A DNA stretch of 9,770 nucleotides from an uncultured Actinomycetes bacterium. GTDB taxonomy: Bacteria; Actinomycetota; Acidimicrobiia; Acidimicrobiales; Microtrichaceae. The stretch covers positions 1 to 9,770 of the forward strand of contig CAJBIS010000161.1 of the NCBI GenBank assembly GCA_903953195.1, given 5' to 3'. Positions 6,986-9,770 of this stretch are shown here, one piece after another; within the stretch, counting starts at the first letter, position 1; each line of letters begins with the position of its first letter. The notes beneath the pieces are model-generated. The model was not told the DNA's origin. It saw nothing but the letters and a program-made list of their open reading frames with translations, and did not search any database. The position numbers were made by a program, and so were the translations under genes.

Positions 6986-6991
6986 ACCATA
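6986..6991 (-). promoter_or_regulatory. Putative -10 box (TATGGT) of a leaderless promoter for the 5339-6979 gene
   Basis: On the minus strand TATGGT ends 6 nt before GTG 6979, placing the expected start site on the start codon. No Shine-Dalgarno lies between. Only 24 bp separate it from the opposing -10 box at 7016-7021, so the two promoters overlap. An out-of-frame ATG (6990-6988) lies inside the box and is not a credible start. Confidence 0.5.
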
Positions 6992-7015
6992 ACGGAGGCA
7001 GTGGCGAGCGAGCAG

Positions 7016-7021
7016 TAACCT
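7016..7021 (+). promoter_or_regulatory. Putative -10 box (TAACCT) of a leaderless promoter for the GT39-like gene
   Basis: TAACCT ends 6 nt before GTG 7028, the same spacing as at 3039-3044 and 6986-6991. No -35 hexamer is recognisable about 17 nt upstream (the DNA there reads CGGAGG). No Shine-Dalgarno lies between box and start. The position fixes the GTG as the likely start of both transcript and protein. Confidence 0.5.
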
Positions 7022-7027
7022 CTGCGG

Positions 7028-8449
7028 GTGTCCGGGACCGTCGACCACCACGCTCCGGCGGGCGACTCCCCGGACGGGGCCGATGTCCCGGTCGGCGGTT
7101 CAGCCGACGACTCGGTCGTGACCCCGACGGGTGGCGGGGCTCACGGGCTCGACCTCCGGCCCGGCGCCGTGCTCTGGGCCGTGGCGGCACTCGGCACCGC
7201 GCTCCGCCTGGCGTGGGTGTTCGTGGTCGGGCGGCTTCCCACCGGTTGGTCGGACCCGTTCTTCTACTGGGCCTCGGGCATCTCGATCGCGCGAGGCGAC
7301 GGCTACCGCACCTTCCTCGGGGGTGCGACCGCCTACTACCCGCCGGGCTACCCGTTCTTCCTCGGCGGGATCTACCGGATCACCAGCGGACTCGGCATCG
7401 ACGGCTGGCCGCTGTGGCCGGTAGGGGTGGCGCAGTCGCTGCTGTGGGGTGCCGCCATCGTGCTCATCGGACTGACGGGCCGCGTGCTCGTCGGGCGTCG
7501 GGCCGGTGTGGTCGCCGCGTTGATCGTCGCCTGCTGGCCGAACCTGATCGCGTACGCGGGCTCGCTCATGTCGGAGTCGTTGTTCGTGGCGGCGTTCGGT
7601 GCCTTCGTGTTCGGATCGACAGTGGTGGCCCGGACGTGGCAGCGCGGTGTCGTGCACGGCCGGACCGTCTGGGTGAGCGGCGTGAGCGCGGCGGTGGCGC
7701 TCGCGATCGCGACGATGGTGCGCCCGCAGGTGCTGCTCGCCGTGCCGGCGGTCGCGCTCGCCTGGCTGCTCGGCGGTCTGGGGTGGCGGCGCGTGCTGGT
7801 CGCCGGTCTCGTCGTCGCCGTCGCGCTCGCCGCGTTCATCGTGCCGTGGACGATCCGGAACCAGTCGGTGTTCGGGCACCCCGTCCTGATCTCGACCAAC
7901 ACGGGCGACAATCTGTGCATCGGGTTCGAACCCGACGCCCGCGGTGGGTTCGCGCTGCCCGAGGTGTGCCGCAGCGGGACCAACTGGGGTCGTGGGCCGG
8001 CGGGGGAGTACGAACAGGACCGTTTCGGCCGTCAGCGGGCAGCTGAGTTCGTCGTCACCGATCCGCTGCGACTCCCGGCGCTGACGGTGCGCAAACTCTT
8101 CTACACCTACGTGAGCGACGACGACGGGTTGCGTGCGACCGAGGCGTACGGGTCGGATCCGGTCGGCGCCGAGTGGTTCCGCACCGGTTGGAAGATCGTG
8201 TCGAACGTCGTCTACGCCGCGGTGATGGTGGCTGCGCTCGTGGGTCTGGCGATCGCCACCCTCCGGGGCTGGCGTCGTCGGGACGCCGCGCTGTTGGCGA
8301 CGGTGACGATCACGCTCAGCGGGATGCTCGTCCCCGTGCTGTTCTTCGGTGATCCCCGCTTCAAGGTGGCGACCGCTCCGATGTTCGCACTCCTCGCAGC
8401 GCTGACGTGGAGTCGTTGGTTCGACCGAGAGGCTCAGCCGGCCGGTTGA
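7028..8449 (+). CDS. Glycosyltransferase family 39-like (ArnT/PMT superfamily) GT-C membrane protein
   Basis: This is a 473-residue protein with the typical length of bacterial GT39/GT83-like enzymes, which transfer a sugar from a polyprenyl-phosphate donor to an acceptor on the outer face of the membrane. A hydrophilic, Gly/Asp-rich N-terminus (1-43) precedes helix 1 (about 46-68). The first loop holds GWSDPFFYW (73-81), with D76 the candidate catalytic acid, then ARGDGY (88-93) and YYPPGYPFFLGG (103-114), a strong family motif. Further marks are MSESLF (181-186), RPQVLL (232-237), PWTIRNQ (273-279), STNTGDNLCIGF (289-300), matching the usual NxGxNLWIG-type block, and GDPRFKVATAPMFALLA (441-457) in the last helix. 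Three cysteines (C169, C297, C314) are present. The acceptor may be a glycan lipid or a protein; I cannot tell. Its 3' end overlaps the convergent AT3-SGNH gene by 16 bp. It starts at a leaderless GTG shared with no operon partner. Confidence 0.9.
   Translation: MSGTVDHHAPAGDSPDGADVPVGGSADDSVVTPTGGGAHGLDLRPGAVLWAVAALGTALRLAWVFVVGRLPTGWSDPFFYWASGISIARGDGYRTFLGGATAYYPPGYPFFLGGIYRITSGLGIDGWPLWPVGVAQSLLWGAAIVLIGLTGRVLVGRRAGVVAALIVACWPNLIAYAGSLMSESLFVAAFGAFVFGSTVVARTWQRGVVHGRTVWVSGVSAAVALAIATMVRPQVLLAVPAVALAWLLGGLGWRRVLVAGLVVAVALAAFIVPWTIRNQSVFGHPVLISTNTGDNLCIGFEPDARGGFALPEVCRSGTNWGRGPAGEYEQDRFGRQRAAEFVVTDPLRLPALTVRKLFYTYVSDDDGLRATEAYGSDPVGAEWFRTGWKIVSNVVYAAVMVAALVGLAIATLRGWRRRDAALLATVTITLSGMLVPVLFFGDPRFKVATAPMFALLAALTWSRWFDREAQPAG
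8434..8449. repeat. 16-bp near-palindrome holding both stop codons of two overlapping convergent genes
   Basis: TCAGCCGGCCGGTTGA reads TCAACCGGCCGGCTGA on the other strand, so seven of eight base pairs are symmetric. Its left end is the TGA of the leftward AT3-SGNH gene and its right end is the TGA of the rightward GT39-like gene. Both proteins therefore end in QPAG. The palindrome has no loop and no T-tract, so it is a poor hairpin terminator in isolation. Confidence 0.9.
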
Positions 8450-9770
8450 CGTCCGGCGGCGGTGAGCAGCTGATCGCCGAGCCAGGGAGCGAAGATGGCC
8501 GTCCCGGCGTAGGTGAAGTGGACGCCATCGGTGCGGACCGATGGATCGAACTCGCCGCCCGGCTGCTGCCGCAGCCACCCCTGCAGGTCCAGGATCGTGG
8601 TGTTGGGCCGCCCGTCGAGTGCCTGGTTCAGCAGTTCGTTGAACCGGTCGACCCGGGCCGGGTCCGCCTCGGGGTAGGGCGGATCGCCCATCAGCATGGT
8701 CGAGCCGGGCACCGGGTCGAGGTGAGGTGAGTTCAGCCAGACGAGCTGGGCGCCGTTCGATGTCGCCGTGTCGGCGAGATTGCGCAGTTCTCCCACGAGC
8801 CACTCGTCGTAGGCGGGCTCCCCGATGTGGGTCCACGAGTCGAACCCGTCGGGCAGTCGGTCGGCCACGTCGAAGAAGCTGCCGGCGACGACCACGAGTT
8901 GCGGATCGAACTCGCTCACCGCCGTGGCGAGCGCTCCATCGCGCTCAGTGCACCGGTCCTCGAAGGCTCGCTCGACGTTGATGGCGCGGGTCATGCCCGT
9001 GCGCCCGAGCGCGCAGCCGACGACCGACTGGTTCTTCACCGACATGGCACCGGTCTGCTCCGCCCACGCCTGGAGGCCGATGACGATCGACTCGGCCATC
9101 GAGTCGCCGGCCATCATCACCCGGAGCGGAGGCAGCGGCGCCGTGGTGGGAGGTGCGACCGGGACGCCGGGGGCGGTGGCGGTGGTCGCTGGTGGGGTCG
9201 TGGTCGTCGGGACGACCAGGTCCTTGGCGCCGCCGAGGGCGTTGAGGTTCTGCGTGTCGGGCGTCGGCAGCCACCAGACGGCGAGGGCGATCAACGCCAG
9301 ACTCGCGGCGATCGCCGCGCCGGCACGTGCGCCGTGGAGCCAGTCGCCGCGGCGGATGGGTGACTCGATGAACCAGAACGACAGCGAGGCGAGCGCCAGG
9401 GTGAGCGCCAACTGCAGCACCAGCGTGGCGGTGGCGGGGAGGCCGGTGCGCTGCGGTGTGATCCACAGCATCACCGGCCAGTGGATCAGGTAGACGCCGT
9501 ACGAGATGCGCCCGATGTAGGTGAGGGCGCCGACGGACAGCACCCGTCGGGTCGTGCCTCGTGACTGGACCGCGGCGACGATCACGAGTGCCACGGCGAC
9601 GGCGTGCACGGTGAGCCCGCCCCGGTACAGGGCCTCGGTGCGCATGGTGACGAACATCCAGCTGGCCAGCACCCCGACGAGCGCCAGGGGGGCCAGACGG
9701 TTCACCCAACGGCGCACGCCGACCGGGTTGGTGACGCCGCGCACCAACAGTGCGGCCGCGGCCGCGCCGA
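8434..9770 (-). CDS. AT3-SGNH O-acyltransferase (OafA-like), N-terminus beyond the window
   Basis: The frame is open from the right edge to TGA 8434, giving about 445 residues; the start and the first part of the AT3 domain (with LDGLRG and catalytic His) are missing. Counting from the TTG at 9747, what remains is the last AT3 helices with GRISYGVYLIHWPVMLW (79-95) and FWFIESP (124-130), one more helix (144-160), a Pro/Thr/Ala-rich linker (about 178-208), and an SGNH/GDSL-type domain (209-437). In that domain AGDSMAES (213-220) has the nucleophile Ser216, GS at 289-290 may stand for block III, and TDGVHFT (406-412) supplies the Asp407-His410 pair. C245 and C266 may form a disulfide. In known AT3-SGNH proteins the AT3 part passes the acyl group over the membrane and the SGNH part places it on the glycan hydroxyl. 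The upstream Ala-rich run at 9751-9768 makes the TTG an unlikely true start. Confidence 0.92.
   Translation of the reverse strand, partial: GAAAAALLVRGVTNPVGVRRWVNRLAPLALVGVLASWMFVTMRTEALYRGGLTVHAVAVALVIVAAVQSRGTTRRVLSVGALTYIGRISYGVYLIHWPVMLWITPQRTGLPATATLVLQLALTLALASLSFWFIESPIRRGDWLHGARAGAAIAASLALIALAVWWLPTPDTQNLNALGGAKDLVVPTTTTPPATTATAPGVPVAPPTTAPLPPLRVMMAGDSMAESIVIGLQAWAEQTGAMSVKNQSVVGCALGRTGMTRAINVERAFEDRCTERDGALATAVSEFDPQLVVVAGSFFDVADRLPDGFDSWTHIGEPAYDEWLVGELRNLADTATSNGAQLVWLNSPHLDPVPGSTMLMGDPPYPEADPARVDRFNELLNQALDGRPNTTILDLQGWLRQQPGGEFDPSVRTDGVHFTYAGTAIFAPWLGDQLLTAAGRQPAG

Noticed and set aside
6980..7051. A 24-residue longer N-terminus for the 5339-6979 gene, from GTG 7051
   Set aside because: It would overlap the start of the divergent GT39-like gene and include its promoter, and GTG 6979 has a well-placed -10 box.
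8457..8479. CGGCG...CGCCG hairpin downstream of the GT39-like gene
   Set aside because: It is a 5-bp stem with a 13-nt loop inside the coding part of the AT3-SGNH gene, as easily found by chance in this composition.
7100..8836. A 578-residue minus-strand open frame across the GT39-like gene
   Set aside because: It crosses two real genes on both strands, is charged and repetitive, and has no recognisable motif.
9151..9215. GGTGGT-rich low-complexity stretch as a possible repeat array
   Set aside because: It encodes the Pro/Thr/Ala linker between the AT3 and SGNH domains; the units are irregular and explained by the protein.

Overview
This is a dense, very GC-rich actinobacterial segment that codes almost entirely for integral-membrane enzymes of cell-envelope glycan assembly. 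GC-rich third codon positions, GTG starts, start codons sitting just downstream of TANNNT boxes (a leaderless architecture) and an AftD-type arabinofuranosyltransferase homolog all point to Actinomycetota. My best guess is a non-mycolate lineage such as Acidimicrobiia, but I hold that loosely because there is no marker gene in the window. I see no rRNA, tRNA, CRISPR array, IS element, phage gene or attachment site.

Layout. (1) A leftward pair: a 429-aa polytopic membrane protein (2952 to 1663), then the N-terminal 546 residues of an alpha-(1->3)-arabinofuranosyltransferase family (AftD/DUF3367-like) protein (1638 to beyond the left edge). (2) A 98-bp divergent promoter region. (3) A rightward pair of acyltransferase-3 (AT3) membrane proteins, 3051-4223 and 4220-5305, coupled by a 4-bp GTGA overlap. 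(4) A leftward 546-aa GT-C-like membrane protein with a C-terminal soluble domain (6979 to 5339). (5) A 48-bp divergent promoter region. (6) A rightward GT39/ArnT-like GT-C glycosyltransferase (7028-8449). (7) A leftward AT3-SGNH fusion (8434 to beyond the right edge), whose stop is nested inside the end of gene 6. Gaps are short, none over 100 bp.

How the genes may work together: the GT-C proteins would use polyprenyl-phosphate sugars to extend or decorate an exported glycan (or protein), and the three AT3 proteins would move acyl groups across the membrane to O-acylate it. In the AT3-SGNH protein the last transfer is built into the same chain; the tandem pair has no SGNH domain, so it would need a partner. 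The substrate, the sugar and the acyl group cannot be read from the sequence.

The most interesting non-coding signals are four matching leaderless promoters (TANNNT, 6-7 nt, GTG, Ser codon) at both divergent junctions, and a 16-bp near-palindrome at 8434-8449 in which two convergent genes share their 3' ends, so that both proteins end in Gln-Pro-Ala-Gly.
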